Source: Chloroflexi bacterium CG23_combo_of_CG06-09_8_20_14_all_45_10
GTDB lineage: Bacteria > Chloroflexota > Dehalococcoidia > GIF9 > AB-539-J10
DNA length: 10,698 nt
Direction: 5' to 3'
NCBI GenBank assembly: GCA_002772325.1
Contig: PCSL01000058.1
Span: 506-11,203, forward strand
Shown: piece after piece, positions 1 to 6,030 of the stretch
Layout of the letters: every line of letters starts with the position of its first letter
Numbering within the stretch: position 1 is the stretch's first letter
The notes under the pieces: generated by a model
What the model was told of the DNA's origin: nothing
The model's database searches: none
What the model saw: only the letters and a program-made list of their open reading frames with translations
Translations under genes and position numbers: made by a program

Positions 1-684
1 TTTTCCCAGGCCTTCCCTTGCAAGTCTGTTCCTTACCAGCGGCCTTATCGCTTCCACCAAGGCTGTCAGACCCCCAGGATAATTCCGGCAGCAGTAATAG
101 ATGTCATAGGCGTCTTTTTCCTTCATCCGTTCCCAGAGCGTCATGCCTTTCATTACCAGAAAAGGTCCAATGGAAGGCACTTTAACGGTTACCTCGTTTT
201 GACCACCACTTGGTAAAGTGCCAGCTAGATTGACTCTTACCGCGCTATCAAAAACAAGGTCGCACCCTCTAGCTTTCCTAGCTTGAGCGTCCTGTATTTT
301 TTGGTGGCGATGTCCCTTCCCTGTGCCACCATATTCTCCAGCTAGCAAGTCAATCTCCACAGTGATTTTAGCTCCAAATTTATCCTCTACATCTCTATGG
401 AAGACAAAGGGTTGCGTGCCTTCCTTCTGGTAGTAGCCTCTGGCGCTCAAGGTTTTGACAATTGTCTTGTAAGCATCATCCGAAATATGCTTAAAATCTA
501 AGGCAAGGTCTATATCCAGCGTACCCGGGTGTTTCTCCCTAGCAGACGGAATAAGAAGCGAAGGGACGTTTCCCCCCACGATAACAATATTTTCTCGAAA
601 TTCACCCAAGACTGTCATTATCTCCAGCAATACAGAAAAACAAGCCTGAACTTCTGCTTCCCGATAATCGCTTTGTCTTACCAT
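1..684 (-). CDS. AbiEii-like nucleotidyltransferase toxin (partial, C-terminus beyond window)
   Basis: Reading the minus strand from ATG at 684-682 gives an open frame of 228 codons that runs off the left edge. It has the features of the nucleotidyl transferase AbiEii/AbiGii toxin family: a VGGNVPSLL loop near residues 36-44, the metal-binding T-L-D-I-D-L motif near residues 55-60 (D57, D59), and late in the fragment a lysine-rich stretch ending KEKDAYDIYY, matching the K...KDxxDI signature of the family. Family members transfer nucleotides to RNA targets (tRNA in characterised cases) and arrest growth. The ATG overlaps the TAA of the upstream antitoxin gene by 7 nt (ATGGTAA), so translation is probably coupled. 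An AGAGGA lies about 10 nt upstream. The target and activity of this protein are not visible here. Confidence 0.82.
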   Translation of the reverse strand, partial: MVRQSDYREAEVQACFSVLLEIMTVLGEFRENIVIVGGNVPSLLIPSAREKHPGTLDIDLALDFKHISDDAYKTIVKTLSARGYYQKEGTQPFVFHRDVEDKFGAKITVEIDLLAGEYGGTGKGHRHQKIQDAQARKARGCDLVFDSAVRVNLAGTLPSGGQNEVTVKVPSIGPFLVMKGMTLWERMKEKDAYDIYYCCRNYPGGLTALVEAIRPLVRNRLAREGLGK

Positions 685-1730
685 TGAGGCTTTATCCTCT
701 GCTCGAGAAGAAATTTGGCTGATTCCTCACCACGCCCTCTAAATCCCACAAGGTCAAGATAGAGTTGCACATCGCAAGCGACCTCTAGTCCTTCAATCCT
801 TCTGCTCCCATAAAAGACCCCTTCATCATAGGGCTCTAATATGCTAAAGTTTGGTCCTGAGGAGACTTCCTTCAACTCCAGCGATTGTGCCAACTCTCGA
901 ATCCCTTTGCCCACATACGCGAATCCCCTGGTGTAACGGGCAAAAGGTGCCACTAGGGCAGCACCGGAAAAAAGAGTCAGAGCATAAGGAATTTCTCTCT
1001 TCTGACAATATCCTGCAAGCCTTCGCTCTATCTCCTTGGGCTCCTCAAAGCCAAAGTAGTCATACATCTTATTTCTCCGGAAGGAATAGTTGTCTGCCCA
1101 CTTATCCAGAAGCTCTCCCGAGCGGTTGAGAAGGATATTCTTACTTTCCTCACGGGCATACTCCAGATCCAAAAGGCGTTCTTTGATTTTAAAAGCCAGG
1201 CCAAGGCTCACATTGGCTTCCTCTGCCAACTCCTGCACCTGCCAAGGCCGCCTCGGATTGGCAAGCATCGCTCTGAGAATACGGCTTGACCTAGGAGTGA
1301 AGAGGGAACGGAGCTGCCGCCTTTCTACAGTCGGATTCGGGTAATTTTTTTGTTCGATGTACACCTTATCGAAGTTCAGGAAACAATTTCCCGCCAGGTC
1401 TATATAGCCCACACCGTTTCCCTTGCAAAGGCGAGCCGTGTCATTGCTGATGTAAGGCGCAGCCACCACCCCGTAAGCATCTTCAATCTGAGTCAAGTAT
1501 TCCCTCAACTGCTGTATAGAATACCGTACTTGCCGTGGTTCCCCAACGGACTTCACTTCTACTATGATTTTCGAGGGGCGATTTCCTGCCATAACCTCAA
1601 ATAGCAAGTCGGGGCGGACACCTTCCAAATACATTTGCGTGATAGGCTGTCCTGCTTCAAGGAAGGGGATATCACTCAAAAGACCTTCAAGCCTCTCTCG
1701 AATTTTATCTACGACCTCTGACTCCCTCAT
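678..1730 (-). CDS. AbiEi-family type IV antitoxin with N-terminal PD-(D/E)XK-like domain
   Basis: The 350-residue product has three parts. Residues 38-60 hold P40-D41 and E58-V59-K60 around hydrophobic strands, the layout of a PD-(D/E)XK nuclease core; the region ends with the GYIDLAGNC segment (109-116) often seen in this antitoxin group. Residues about 148-205 look like a winged helix-turn-helix. Residues about 235-350 match the C-terminal half of AbiEi antitoxins, with PYALTLFSGAAL, ILEPYDEGVFYG and VQLYLDL. In the AbiE system AbiEi represses its own operon and neutralises AbiEii; I infer the same here from the overlapping partner gene downstream. ATG at 1730 is chosen because a consensus promoter lies 40 nt upstream and a GGTGA stretch 6 nt before it could bind ribosomes. 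Whether the nuclease-like part is catalytic is unknown. Confidence 0.83.
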   Translation of the reverse strand: MRESEVVDKIRERLEGLLSDIPFLEAGQPITQMYLEGVRPDLLFEVMAGNRPSKIIVEVKSVGEPRQVRYSIQQLREYLTQIEDAYGVVAAPYISNDTARLCKGNGVGYIDLAGNCFLNFDKVYIEQKNYPNPTVERRQLRSLFTPRSSRILRAMLANPRRPWQVQELAEEANVSLGLAFKIKERLLDLEYAREESKNILLNRSGELLDKWADNYSFRRNKMYDYFGFEEPKEIERRLAGYCQKREIPYALTLFSGAALVAPFARYTRGFAYVGKGIRELAQSLELKEVSSGPNFSILEPYDEGVFYGSRRIEGLEVACDVQLYLDLVGFRGRGEESAKFLLEQRIKPQW

Positions 1731-1734
1731 GGGT

Positions 1735-1788
1735 TTTCACCAATTATAGTATTTTCACCGTTTGTTGAAATTATACAAATTAGTGAAA
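1735..1788. promoter_or_regulatory. two-tier palindromic operator over the AbiE promoter
   Basis: Four TTTCAC/GTGAAA half-sites lie at 1735-1740, 1753-1758, 1765-1770 (TTGAAA, one mismatch) and 1783-1788. The outer and the inner pair are symmetric about the same axis (1761.5), and neighbouring half-sites are 18 nt apart on each side. Over the whole 54 bp, 18 of 27 pairs are complementary. The palindrome covers the -10 box, the spacer and the leader up to 5 nt before the ATG, so a bound protein would block the promoter. AbiEi antitoxins are known to bind inverted repeats in their own promoters; assigning this site to the adjacent antitoxin is inference. Confidence 0.72.
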
Positions 1789-1798
1789 CTTTTGTCAA
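1770..1798 (-). promoter_or_regulatory. consensus sigma70-type promoter of the AbiE-like operon
   Basis: On the minus strand TTGACA (1798-1793) is followed by a spacer of exactly 17 nt and TATAAT (1775-1770). Both hexamers are perfect. The first codon of the AbiEi-like gene is 39 nt beyond the -10 box. A promoter this strong upstream of a toxin operon suggests that it is held down by a repressor. Confidence 0.85.
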
Positions 1799-1805
1799 GC
1801 GATTT

Positions 1806-1922
1806 TTTACTATTGGCTAGGGACGCAGGAGATTCGGTGGTTTCGTGCCACTTTTGCAGCAATATAGCATCGCCTTCCTTGTGGATGTTCGTCGTTTCCC
1901 CAAAAGTAAAGTGCCTGGATAA
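1806..1922 (+). pseudogene. DUF488 N-terminal relic
   Basis: In frame from 1806 the translation reads FTIG-stop-GRRRFGGF..., then LLQQYSIAFLVDVRRFPKSK and VPG before a TAA at 1920-1922. This matches the start of DUF488 proteins: TIGxGxR, a helix, then LLxxxxIxxLVDVRxxPxSxxPxF. The codon expected for Tyr or His after TIG is TAG (1818-1820), no start codon remains, and the rest of the gene is missing. It lies immediately upstream of, and divergent from, the AbiE promoter, which suggests that the AbiE unit or a deletion next to it removed the rest of the gene. Confidence 0.6.
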
Positions 1923-2031
1923 AGACTCAGTCAGGAGGTCAGGACTATCGACTTCTGGACTAATGGCTGTTGACTAAATGGGCGATACGCTGGGCGGATT
2001 TCGCCCAGATGGCTACCACAAACATGCGGTT

Positions 2032-2112
2032 GTCATTCCGAGTCGCCCCCTATTGTCATTGTGAGCACCTTTTCTTCTGTCATTGCGAGGAGCGAAGCGA
2101 CGAAGCAATCTC
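2032..2112. repeat. GTCATTGCGAG-type dispersed palindromic repeat cluster
   Basis: Three units begin GTCATTCCGAG (2032-2042), GTCATTGTGAG (2055-2065) and GTCATTGCGAG (2079-2089). The last continues as a full 34-bp unit to 2112 that ends CGACGAAGCAATCTC and contains ATTGC/GCAAT arms. The reverse complement of its last 15 bases occurs exactly at 4752-4766. Similar short palindromic repeats are scattered through many bacterial genomes. Confidence 0.75.
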
Positions 2113-2120
2113 AAAAAGCA

Positions 2121-2290
2121 ACATAACCAAGCTCCTTTGTCTTCGGGACTATTAACTAAGATGCCGGCTGTCATCGTAGATACATAGTAGAGACGCTAGC
2201 GAACAATGGGATTAAAACAAATCCCTTAATATGACCAGCAAATTTCTTACCGCCCTAAGTGCCACGCAGAACAGGTATTAGTGGCACAAT
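2121..2290. repeat. left-half repeat family, copy A
   Basis: About 170 bp align over their full length with copy B (4784-4965) and partly with copy C (5911-6030). Shared landmarks are CATAANCAAGCTCCTTTG, CNGGACTATT, ACTAAGATG, a GCTAGCRAACAA block, CAGCAA and a final CGCCNNGCA stretch. Copy A has only a single ACTAAG unit in the heptamer zone. Confidence 0.72.
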
Positions 2291-2483
2291 CTACTAAAGC
2301 AGCCTGGGTTTTTCTAGTGGATGCCAGCTATTTTGCCTGCTCCTTTAGCATTTGTGTCTAGAATTTCCCCAGTCATAGGACTAATTTCTGGTCTGAAACA
2401 GTACTAATGGGTGATTCCCATCAGCCTAGCCAGGTGCTATGTTAAGGGTGCTGCGGCGCCACAACGTAGCAGGTGGGGGCAAC

Positions 2484-2927
2484 ATGAAAATAGCTGGTTT
2501 TACCTCTCAAGCTTGTGAAACTGAGCTGGTTGAGAGCTTGCGTTCAGGTGACAGCCAGCTTTATACCTGGCTGTGCAGCATAGCATTTCACAAGATAAGT
2601 GACTTTTGCCGTCGCCAGGCACGAGAGATTAAGCCTGTGGTGCTACCTTCCAGTATTGATGCTATGGAGCCCGGGCAAATCGAGGACACTGAGCCAATAG
2701 CTTACAGTGCAATGGAGTCCGAGGAGACCCGCCACACGGTTGAGCAAGCTATGGACAGCTTGCCACGAGATTACCGGAAGGTTTTGGTATTCAAATACAT
2801 TCAGAGGATGCCGATCTTAGAGATAAGTCAGCTCATGGGTCGCTCGCCAAAGTCGGTTGAAGGATTACTGTCGCGAGCGCGGAAGGCTCTGCGCGCCAGT
2901 TTGGCGAAAGAAGCTAAAGGCGACTAA
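2484..2927 (+). CDS. ECF-like sigma-70 family factor with most of region 2 missing
   Basis: From ATG 2484 the product is 147 residues. Its second half is a normal sigma region 4: AMDSLPRDYRKVLVFKYIQ, then ISQLMGRSPKSVEGLLSRAR, the helix-turn-helix that reads the -35 element. The first half starts like an ECF factor (ELVESLRSGD) but passes directly to YTWLCSIAFHKISDFCRR, the end of region 2. The roughly 45 residues normally between these points, which hold the core-binding and -10-binding helices, are absent without a frameshift. The start at 2484 is preferred because GGTGGGGG lies 4 nt upstream; an earlier ATG at 2439 would add an Arg-rich, unconserved stretch. It may be a decayed sigma factor or a region-4 DNA-binding protein. 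No anti-sigma gene is adjacent. Confidence 0.7.
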   Translation: MKIAGFTSQACETELVESLRSGDSQLYTWLCSIAFHKISDFCRRQAREIKPVVLPSSIDAMEPGQIEDTEPIAYSAMESEETRHTVEQAMDSLPRDYRKVLVFKYIQRMPILEISQLMGRSPKSVEGLLSRARKALRASLAKEAKGD

Positions 2928-2939
2928 TCTGTCCCCCCT

Positions 2940-3020
2940 GTCATTGCGAGCCCTTCGCTTGCTGTCATTCTGAGCGTGTGAGCCGAAGCCCTGAACGAAG
3001 TGAAGGGGAAGAATCTGATA
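2940..3020. repeat. GTCATT-type dispersed repeat pair
   Basis: Two units begin GTCATTGCGAG (2940-2950) and GTCATTCTGAG (2964-2974). The second runs through a GAGCCGAAGCCCTGAACGAA stretch to GGGGAAGAATCT near 3016, and CGAAGAATCT recurs at 3044-3053. These belong to the same short repeat class as 2032-2112. They lie just behind the sigma-factor stop codon. Confidence 0.65.
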
Positions 3021-3285
3021 CAGCTCAGGATAAACTCTATGACCGAAGAATCTCCTCTTCACTTTCTTGCTATTGATTGGTAGCAGGGAGCTAGTAGGAC
3101 TGCTACTGGATGCACGGTTGGGAGTAAAGCCAGTCATTGAACAAGCTATTATTGATGAAGATTTCTTTAATCGTTTAGAAGGACAATAGGGCGATTAGCT
3201 GGCCTAATAATGACCAGTTCAATACTAAGTTAAGTCTGGAGGCTAGCCCAGCCAGTGAATTTGCAGAGGACAAACGAGATCTGAT
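3021..3285. other. spacer with an unassigned 39-codon open frame
   Basis: An open frame from TTG 3073 to TAG 3189 encodes a tail with GLLLDARLGVKPVIEQA. It has no ribosome binding site and enters from repeat sequence, so it may be the end of a lost gene. I could not assign a family; a resemblance to the C-terminus of PIN-like DUF3368 proteins is too weak to use. No clear promoter for the downstream nuclease gene is seen. Confidence 0.2.
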
Positions 3286-4191
3286 ATGAGAAACAAACCT
3301 AAATTATGTTCAGCAATCTTTGTAGGTTTGGCTCTTTTATTGGCTAGCTCTATTGTGGCTTGTGAGACCACACCTAGTTCAGCGCTACCTACGCAATTAC
3401 CGCCTGCTAATGAAAGTTCACCACAGGAGCAACCTACTACTGCTCTAGTAGAAGCTAAGGTTGTCAGGGTCATTGATGGAGATACCATTGAAGTGGATAT
3501 TGAGGGGAGCTTATACAATGTTCGCTATATTGGCATAGAGACCCCTGAGACAGTTCACCCTCAAAAGCCAGTGGAATACTTTGGCAAAGAAGCAAGCGAA
3601 AAGAATCGCGAGCTTGTCGAGGCGAAAATAGTCCGTCTGGAGAAAGACGTTTCAGAGGCCGACAAATATGGTCGCCTGCTTAGATATATCTGGGTAGATG
3701 ATGTGATGGTCAATGCTGAGCTTGTTAGACTCGGTTATGCCCAGGTTGCAACCTATCCTCCTGATGTAAAGTATCAAGACCTTTTTCTTCAGCTTCAGAG
3801 AGAGGCTAAGGAGGCAGGCTTGGGATTATGGGCAGAACCTTCGCCTCAAGCACCGTCTGCCGGCAATGTTCAAATTACTTATATTTTCTATGATGGTCTC
3901 GTGCCCCGTGTGGAATCCGATGAATACGTGGAGATTACAAATCTTGGTGACACCCCCGAAGACTTGGAAGGGTGGGGATTGAAGGATATAGACGAAGGAT
4001 ACCCTTCTTTCACATTTCCGTCTTATGTCTTAGCTCCCGGTGAAAGTATCCGAGTCTACACGAACGAGGTTCATCCTGAATGGGGAGGTTTCAGCTTCGG
4101 TTATGGTAGTGCTATTTGGAATAACAAAGATCCAGACATAGCTGCACTATACAATGCCCAGGGCCAAGAGGTCTCTAGAAAGAACTACTGA
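3286..4191 (+). CDS. lipoprotein thermonuclease (SNase-like) with C-terminal lamin-tail domain
   Basis: The 301-residue product begins with a lipoprotein signal: basic start, hydrophobic stretch 9-22 and lipobox I-V-A-C with Cys26, so it is probably anchored outside the membrane. A Ser/Pro-rich linker follows. Residues 55-185 form a staphylococcal-nuclease fold: VIDGDTIEV (D64, D66), R80 and E88 in VRYIGIETPE, and R130 in DKYGR correspond to the catalytic Asp, Arg, Glu and Arg of the family; E85 stands where the model enzyme has Asp40. Residues about 195-301 look like a lamin-tail domain (EYVEITNLGD, LEGWGLKD, LAPGESIRVYT). SNases cleave DNA and RNA with calcium. A likely role is degrading extracellular nucleic acid. 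The start codon has no strong ribosome binding site. Confidence 0.88.
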   Translation: MRNKPKLCSAIFVGLALLLASSIVACETTPSSALPTQLPPANESSPQEQPTTALVEAKVVRVIDGDTIEVDIEGSLYNVRYIGIETPETVHPQKPVEYFGKEASEKNRELVEAKIVRLEKDVSEADKYGRLLRYIWVDDVMVNAELVRLGYAQVATYPPDVKYQDLFLQLQREAKEAGLGLWAEPSPQAPSAGNVQITYIFYDGLVPRVESDEYVEITNLGDTPEDLEGWGLKDIDEGYPSFTFPSYVLAPGESIRVYTNEVHPEWGGFSFGYGSAIWNNKDPDIAALYNAQGQEVSRKNY

Positions 4192-4224
4192 ACAACCAAG
4201 TTTCCTAAACCGCTACTTCACTAA

Positions 4225-4590
4225 ATGGCTAAATTAAGTAGGAAGCAAGCAAAGGAGATTATAGAAACATACCTTGCTCAACATCCTAATGCTACATCAT
4301 CTGAAATAGGCAAGGCTCTTAGAGTTAGCAAGCAAAGAGCACATCAATTGCTCAAGTTGGTAAAAGGTGCTGATACACCTCTAACAGACCGTGAGCTTGT
4401 GATTCTGCGTTACGTGGCTATGGGCAATGCCAATAAGGAGATAGGTAAAACTCTAAACCTTGATGAGCAGACTATAAAGAACGAAGTCACCGTTATCCTC
4501 GCCAAGCTTAGTGCCAATAACAGGGCTCACGCCGTGGCCTTGGCGGTGCAGCAGGGGCTTATCTCGCTGGATGACGTCAAGCCAGCATAG
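4225..4590 (+). CDS. small regulator with two helix-turn-helix domains (LuxR/GerE C-terminus)
   Basis: The 121-residue product consists of two DNA-binding parts only. Residues 1-48 look like a short winged or MarR-like HTH (ATSSEIGKALRVSKQRAHQL). Residues 52-118 match the LuxR/GerE type: LTDRELVILRYVAMGNANKE, then IGKTLNLDEQTIKNEVTVIL and LSANNRAHAVALAVQQGLI. There is no receiver or ligand-binding domain, so how it senses a signal is unclear. It starts 33 nt behind the nuclease stop and may share its transcript. No Shine-Dalgarno sequence precedes the ATG, which fits coupled or weak translation. Confidence 0.75.
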   Translation: MAKLSRKQAKEIIETYLAQHPNATSSEIGKALRVSKQRAHQLLKLVKGADTPLTDRELVILRYVAMGNANKEIGKTLNLDEQTIKNEVTVILAKLSANNRAHAVALAVQQGLISLDDVKPA

Positions 4591-4653
4591 CGATTTCTAT
4601 TTGAGGTTTAGTCGGGGTATAATCGATTTAGGAGGCAAGTATACAATGTAATT

Positions 4654-4745
4654 CATGGACAATCATGCTCTGTTTTATGCTCCTGTAACTCCTGTGGCGA
4701 GCAAGGGAAGCGGGGGATGGAGGGTGGCGCTACGGTTGGCGGGGA
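4654..4745 (-). pseudogene. MazF/PemK C-terminal scrap
   Basis: Bases 4656-4710 resemble 8549-8602, inside the intact MazF gene on the same strand; the shared core is the 15-mer CATGCTCTGTTTTAT. In translation the scrap gives LPLLATGVTGA, a stop, and after a frame change KQSMIVH, against FPSVATGIIRTIKQSMVVRR in the intact protein. Frameshift and stop show that it is dead. It lies in the spacer before the first nucleotidyltransferase/HEPN pair. Confidence 0.55.
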
Positions 4746-4783
4746 TTTGTTGAGATTGCTTCGTCGAGAATCATCGCCCTGGA

Positions 4784-4965
4784 CAAATGCGGCATAAGCA
4801 AGCTGCTTTGATTTCAGGACTATTGACTAGAGACTAAGATGTCGGCGCCCATCGAAGATATATCGCAGAAATGCTAGCAAACAAAGGCATCACGACAATC
4901 CCCTTGGTATAAGCAGCAATTTGCTTACTATCCTGGACGCCATGCAAAGGAACACCTGGCAGAGG
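4784..4965. repeat. left-half repeat family, copy B
   Basis: Copy B aligns with copy A over about 165 bp and shares CAAAYGYGGCATAAGCAAGC with copy C. It has two heptamer-like units (TGACTAG, AGACTAAG). Near its end one frame reads LLTILDAMQRNTWQRW, which lines up with LNAVQRMSRALWANG around the start of the RNase H-like gene in copy C, so the repeat includes a decayed coding segment. Confidence 0.7.
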
Positions 4966-5033
4966 TGGAAGGACAAGGCGTAAGAGAAGTGAGGTTGGGG
5001 AATACTTATCTTCAAGGTGATGATTACTAAGCC

Positions 5034-5071
5034 TATGCTATAATGCATTGTGAAGATTATCTCTTAAGGAG
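5034..5071 (+). promoter_or_regulatory. extended -10 promoter and RBS of first nucleotidyltransferase/HEPN pair
   Basis: TATGCTATAATGC at 5034-5046 contains a perfect TATAAT (5039-5044) with a TGN extension; no good -35 box is seen at the right distance. AAGGAG at 5066-5071 lies 8 nt before the ATG at 5080. The same 13-mer occurs as the -10 region of the DUF433 gene (7671-7659, minus strand). Confidence 0.68.
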
Positions 5072-5079
5072 TTCGAAAC

Positions 5080-5403
5080 ATGATAGGTAGTAAAGCGGTC
5101 AGGCAGATTCTATATAGTCTCAGAAAAGAAGCTGAGCAGGTTCTTGGTAAAAATCTGGTGGATATATTTCTTTTTGGCTCTTATGCTAGAGGAGATTTCA
5201 CCATGGAGTCTGACATCGACATTCTTATTGTGGTAAATAAGTCTTTGACCAGGGAAGAGAAGAATAAAATGAGCTCTATCATTAGCGCCTTATCCCTGGA
5301 GAATGAAGTCGTCATTGCTTACGTTATTTATGAAAAGGAGTTTTTCGATAACGTGGGGTCACCCTTAATTTTGAATGTAAAAGAGGAGGGAGTAAAGGTT
5401 TAG
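5080..5403 (+). CDS. MNT-type nucleotidyltransferase domain protein (MntA-like antitoxin)
   Basis: The 107-residue product is a minimal nucleotidyltransferase: FLFGSYARGDFTMESDIDIL at 30-49 carries the GS motif (G33, S34) and the paired aspartates D45 and D47. A third acidic residue in a VDVV-like strand, usual in the family, is not obvious; the matching strand reads VVIAYVIYE. In MntA/HepT systems the nucleotidyltransferase modifies and silences the HEPN RNase, and the HEPN gene follows here after 1 nt. Promoter and AAGGAG fix the start at 5080. Its sequence differs clearly from the second MntA at 9484, so the two pairs are not a recent duplication. Confidence 0.8.
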   Translation: MIGSKAVRQILYSLRKEAEQVLGKNLVDIFLFGSYARGDFTMESDIDILIVVNKSLTREEKNKMSSIISALSLENEVVIAYVIYEKEFFDNVGSPLILNVKEEGVKV

Positions 5404-5404
5404 A

Positions 5405-5791
5405 GTGGATGCAATTAAGGGATTAATGACCAAGGCGGAGAAAAGCCTTCAAGCTGCCGGGGAGTTGTTTGATGGCGGGTATTATGATTTTGCCGCCTCC
5501 AGAGGATATTACAGTATGTTTTATTGTGCAGAAGCCTTGCTTTTATCCAAAGGGCTAAAATTTTCAAAACACAGCAGGGTAATTTCTGCATTTGGGAAGG
5601 AATTTATAAAAGCTCAGCTCCTTCCTAGCGAACTCCACTCATATATGCTAGATGCCTTTAGCCAGAGAGGTAAGGGAGATTATGATATCGCTCCCTTTGA
5701 GAGGAAAGACGCTGAAGATCTGTTAAATAAGGCAAAAATCTTCCTGGAAAAGGCGAAAGGGTATCTTAAGGGTCAAGGAATTATTGACTAG
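5405..5791 (+). CDS. HEPN domain protein (COG1895-like), partner of the nucleotidyltransferase
   Basis: The 128-residue all-helical product starts at GTG 5405, one base behind the stop of the nucleotidyltransferase; AAAGG lies about 6 nt upstream. It shows the COG1895 HEPN pattern: AASRGYYSMFYCAEALLLSK at 30-49, then FSKHSRVISAFGKEFIK and a late GDYDIAP. The R-X4-6-H catalytic motif of HepT RNases is not seen: R33 is not followed by a histidine at that distance. HEPN/MNT pairs of this subtype are common in bacteria and archaea, but their chemistry is less certain than that of DUF86 HepT. A TA role is inferred from the arrangement. Confidence 0.78.
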   Translation: MDAIKGLMTKAEKSLQAAGELFDGGYYDFAASRGYYSMFYCAEALLLSKGLKFSKHSRVISAFGKEFIKAQLLPSELHSYMLDAFSQRGKGDYDIAPFERKDAEDLLNKAKIFLEKAKGYLKGQGIID

Positions 5792-5797
5792 CTTCTT

Positions 5798-5815
5798 CCC
5801 CAATTCAACTTGGGG
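5798..5815 (+). terminator. possible terminator hairpin behind the HEPN gene
   Basis: CCCCAA (5798-5803) pairs perfectly with TTGGGG (5810-5815) around a 6-nt loop, 7 nt behind the HEPN stop codon. Only TTTG follows, so the U-tract is weak. Confidence 0.4.
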
Positions 5816-5851
5816 TTTGCTCACCACCTCCAGCCGCCACGCTGAGGAGTG

Positions 5852-5891
5852 CCTAACTCGATTTGTCTCTCCCTCGACGGGAGAGGTTAGG
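5852..5891. repeat. CTCTCCC/GGGAGAG palindromic element
   Basis: CTCTCCC (5867-5873) and GGGAGAG (5879-5885) form a perfect 7-bp stem around TCGAC. CCTAAC (5852-5857) and GTTAGG (5886-5891) can extend it outward with a 9-nt bulge on one side. The following GTGAGGGTGA is typical of a widespread bacterial palindromic repeat class. It lies just before copy C of the left-half repeat. Confidence 0.55.
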
Positions 5892-5910
5892 TGAGGGTGA
5901 ATCCCCTCTA

Positions 5911-6030
5911 CAAACGTGGCATAAGCAAGCTCCTTTGCCTTCAGGACTGTTGACGAACGACTAGTGACTAATGACTAATGACTAAGATGCTGGCTATACT
6001 CTAAACGCCGTGCAAAGGATGTCTCGAGCA
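5911..6030. repeat. left-half repeat family, copy C, with TGACTAA tandem repeat
   Basis: The copy shares CATAAGCAAGCTCCTTTG and CAGGACTGTTGAC with copies A and B but has three exact tandem TGACTAA units (5965-5985) after an imperfect one. Past ACTAAGATG about 100 bp present in A and B are missing, and the sequence rejoins at CTAAACGCCGTGCAAAGGA, which is already inside the RNase H-like reading frame. Confidence 0.7.

Larger units (their letters stand above)
1923..2438. other. gene-free spacer with dispersed repeats
   Basis: No convincing coding frame is seen here. The stretch holds a perfect 7-bp stem with a 5-nt loop at 1990-2008 (CTGGGCG/CGCCCAG, no T-run after it, so probably not a terminator), three GTCATT-type repeat units at 2032-2089, and copy A of the left-half repeat family (2121-2290). 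At 2407-2421 there is a small ATGGG/CCCAT hairpin upstream of the sigma-factor gene. Confidence 0.5.
4591..5033. other. spacer with gene start relic, MazF-like scrap and repeats
   Basis: This 440-bp stretch has no intact gene. It contains TATAAT at 4618-4623, AGGAGG at 4630-4635 and an ATG at 4646 followed directly by TAA; then a scrap resembling the end of a mazF gene on the minus strand (4654-4745); then the half repeat GAGATTGCTTCGTCG at 4752-4766 and copy B of the left-half repeat. Confidence 0.5.

Noticed and set aside
678..1749. Several plus-strand frames opposite the AbiEi-like gene (851-1129, 1090-1344, 1350-1604, 1564-1749)
   Set aside because: They are antisense shadows of a well-supported gene and have no RBS or recognisable domain.
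1762..1977. 71-codon plus-strand frame starting at 1762
   Set aside because: It lies in a different frame from the DUF488 relic, starts inside the AbiE operator and has no RBS or family match.
1970..2155. 61-codon frame with CHCEERSDEAIS
   Set aside because: The peptide is a translation of the GTCATTGCGAG-type repeat, a known source of false proteins.
3073..3189. C-terminus of a DUF3368 PIN-like toxin
   Set aside because: GLLLDARLGVKPV recalls that family, but the match is too short and lacks the other conserved positions; kept only as an unassigned open frame.
5958..5985. CRISPR-like array
   Set aside because: The TGACTAA units are directly adjacent 7-mers without spacers, so this is a short tandem repeat.
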